Source: Candidatus Solibacter sp. (GTDB lineage Bacteria > Acidobacteriota > Terriglobia > Bryobacterales > Bryobacteraceae). Taken from it: DNA of 7,426 nt. The stretch lies in contig JADGNT010000233.1 of the NCBI GenBank assembly GCA_017883345.1, forward strand, positions 1 to 7,426, in the 5' to 3' direction. Shown one piece after another: positions 5,631 through 7,426 of the stretch. Positions within the stretch are counted from its first letter, which is position 1. The number at the start of each line of letters is the position of its first letter. The notes beneath the pieces were generated by a model. The model ran no database searches. It had not been told where the DNA came from and saw only the letters and a program-made list of their open reading frames with translations. The position numbers and the translations under genes are program-made.

Positions 5631-7426
5631 ATGCGTAAGATTATCCTTTGCGCCTTCGCTCTGGCCGCGGCCGCGTTGGTCGGCCAGCAAAGCGGCATCT
5701 TTCCGGTACTGGAGAGCGGCATCGCCATCGGCAAGCAGCCCGGCGGGTTTTTTCTGCTCCCGTCCAATCAACTGCTGCGCCCGTGGGGCGAGCAGACGGT
5801 GATCCCCGGCCGCCCGGTGGATATGACCTACGATTCCCAACGGCGCATCCTGGCGGTGCTCAACACGCGCAGCATCCTGCTGCTGGATGGCTCCACGGGC
5901 ACGAAGGTGGCGGAGATCGCGGCGCGGAGCACCTCTTACGCTGGGATCGCGTTCCGCCCCGGAGACCGCGAACTGTGGGCCAGCGAGACCACGCGCAACG
6001 GGCCGGACAGTATCCTGATCGCCAAGATTTCCGCCGTGGGGATGCCGGGGGAAACCAGCCGCATCGGACTCAACGGCCATCCGCTGCCCACCGGGATCGC
6101 CTTTTCGCCCGACGGACGGCTGGCCTACGTGGCCTTCAGCCGGAGCAATACGCTGGCCATCATCGACGCCGACACGCTGGAACTGCGCAAGGAGGTCAAT
6201 GTCGGCATGGCGCCGTTCGGCGTGGCGGTGGCCGGGGGTTCGGTCTTCGTCTCCAACCGCGCGGGACGGCGCGCCGGGCCGAACGATACGGTGGCGCCCT
6301 CGTCGGGTTCGCGGGTGGTCACCGACCCGGTGACCGGCGCCTCGACATCCGGCACGGTCAGTGTGTTGGACATGAAGGAGGGTGGCGTGCGGGAGGTGAC
6401 GGTGGGCCTGGCGCCTTCGCAACTCGCCGCCGGGCCCGAGGGCAAGATGGTAGCGGTGGCCAACGGGCATGGCGATTCGATTTCGATTCTGGATAGCGCA
6501 ACCCTGGCGCGTAGCGACGTCAAGATTCCCACGTTCCCGGAAGCCGCGCTGGGCAGCCAGCCGATCAGCCTCGCCTTCTCGGCCGACGGCAAGACGCTGT
6601 ACGTGGCGTGCGGCGGGAATAATGCGATCGCGGTGGTGCGCGAGTTGGCGGGTAAGTGGCAGGTGGCGGGCGCGATTCCCACGGCGTGGTTCCCGTCGGC
6701 CGTCGCGCTGGCCGCCGATGGCTCGCTGCGCGTGCTGAATATCAAGGGAATCGGCAACACCGCCAACAAGAAGGGGACGTTCAACTCGCGGGTGTATGAA
6801 GGGTCGCTGGAGCGGATTCCGGCGCTCACGCCGGCGCAACTGGCCGCGGGCACAAGGGAAGTGCGCACGGCCAACAGCCCGAGGTTCGCGCCGGCCGGCG
6901 GCATCGCCAACCTTGCCTCGCTCGGCATCCAGCACGTGTTTCTGATCGTCAAGGAAAACCGCACGTACGACCAGGTGCTGGGCGATATCGCCAAGGCCAA
7001 CGGCGACCCCAAACTGGTGATGTACGGCCGCGAGGTCACACCCAATCACCACGCTCTTGCCGAACAGTTCGTCGTGCTGGACAACTTCCACACCGGCGGC
7101 GCGATCAGCTTCGACGGGCACCAGTGGCTGATGCAGGGCTTCGTCAGCGACTACGTGGAGCGCGCCTTTGCCGCCTCGCCGCGCGGCTACGCGTACAACA
7201 TGGCCGACGCCCTGGTGGTGGCTCCGACCGGCTTCTTCTGGCAGGCCGCCGCCAAGCCGCTCAGCGTGCGCATCTACGGCGAATTCCAACTGTCCGCGCG
7301 CTGGGATCCGGTCAAGCAGAACACCGTGGACATGAACGAAAGCGATAACCTGAGCTGGACCGAATACTGGCAGGCCTACAAGGATGGCACCTGGCCTACC
7401 GTCGTGGGCTCGCGCAGCGGCGTGCC
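5631..7426 (+). CDS. YncE-like beta-propeller / alkaline phosphatase family fusion (3' end missing)
   Basis: An open frame from ATG 5631 runs 598 codons without a stop and leaves the right edge. The start MRKIILCAFALAAAALVG is a Sec signal peptide, so the protein is exported. Residues about 55-370 show beta-propeller (YVTN/YncE-type) repeats such as PTGIAFSPDGRLAYVAFSRSNTLAIIDADT and ISLAFSADGKTLYVACGGNNAIAVV. From about 430 a phosphoesterase domain of the alkaline phosphatase superfamily (PF04185-like) begins: HVFLIVKENRTYDQVLGD, with E442, N443 and T445 as the expected metal-bound nucleophile, then TPNHHALAEQF (N472, H473, H474), VLDNFHTGG (D484) and DGHQW (H497). The distal metal-binding Asp/His motifs should lie beyond the window. 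Related proteins are annotated as bifunctional YncE/alkaline phosphatase family proteins; substrates are mostly unknown, with phosphate release from organic esters plausible. No Shine-Dalgarno is obvious. It is divergent from the peptidase-like gene. Confidence 0.88.
   Translation, partial: MRKIILCAFALAAAALVGQQSGIFPVLESGIAIGKQPGGFFLLPSNQLLRPWGEQTVIPGRPVDMTYDSQRRILAVLNTRSILLLDGSTGTKVAEIAARSTSYAGIAFRPGDRELWASETTRNGPDSILIAKISAVGMPGETSRIGLNGHPLPTGIAFSPDGRLAYVAFSRSNTLAIIDADTLELRKEVNVGMAPFGVAVAGGSVFVSNRAGRRAGPNDTVAPSSGSRVVTDPVTGASTSGTVSVLDMKEGGVREVTVGLAPSQLAAGPEGKMVAVANGHGDSISILDSATLARSDVKIPTFPEAALGSQPISLAFSADGKTLYVACGGNNAIAVVRELAGKWQVAGAIPTAWFPSAVALAADGSLRVLNIKGIGNTANKKGTFNSRVYEGSLERIPALTPAQLAAGTREVRTANSPRFAPAGGIANLASLGIQHVFLIVKENRTYDQVLGDIAKANGDPKLVMYGREVTPNHHALAEQFVVLDNFHTGGAISFDGHQWLMQGFVSDYVERAFAASPRGYAYNMADALVVAPTGFFWQAAAKPLSVRIYGEFQLSARWDPVKQNTVDMNESDNLSWTEYWQAYKDGTWPTVVGSRSGV

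Noticed and set aside
5568..7289. 573-codon open frame on the minus strand
   Set aside because: It is a shadow antisense to the propeller-phosphoesterase gene. Its translation is rich in His, Arg, Gly and Ala, lacks domains, and results from the high third-position G/C of the real gene.

Overview
The window is about 60-65% G+C with strong G/C third-position bias. It carries several exported enzymes of kinds I associate with soil Acidobacteria, especially the Solibacter/Bryobacter group. That placement rests on gene content and style, not on a marker gene. I see no rRNA, tRNA, CRISPR array, complete insertion sequence or recognisable defence system.

Layout. (1) Positions 2-280 (+) hold the C-terminal end of an unidentified protein entering from the left edge. 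(2) Positions 410-1669 (+) encode a 12-helix major facilitator superfamily (MFS) transporter. A short CGTGA-type tandem repeat overlaps its stop codon. (3) Positions 1778-4018 (+) encode a 746-residue exported protein with a PHP-type (CehA/McbA-like) metallohydrolase core. It has its own -10 box and a good Shine-Dalgarno sequence before a TTG start. (4) Positions 4020-4132, between convergent genes, hold a symmetric element of four hairpins enclosed by a perfect 10-bp outer inverted repeat. (5) On the minus strand, 5516-4698 encodes an exported coiled-coil protein with a C-terminal LAS-type (M15/M23-like) metallopeptidase-like domain. Ten bases later hpt (4687-4151) follows, encoding hypoxanthine phosphoribosyltransferase. 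(6) Divergently, from 5631 (+) to beyond the right edge, runs a YncE-like beta-propeller fused to an alkaline-phosphatase-superfamily phosphoesterase.

How they fit together. Three of the six proteins (PHP hydrolase, coiled-coil peptidase-like protein, propeller-phosphoesterase) have export signals and act outside the cytoplasm, and the transporter is in the inner membrane. Only hpt is clearly a cytosolic housekeeping enzyme, in purine salvage. Only the peptidase-like gene and hpt look like an operon; the other genes appear to be separate units.

The most notable non-coding signals are the four-hairpin element, whose inner loops are mutually complementary, and a recurring arrangement of a NATAAT -10-like hexamer 8-12 bases before an ATG without a good Shine-Dalgarno sequence, which suggests leaderless or nearly leaderless transcripts. 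I did not find a convincing new multi-gene system.
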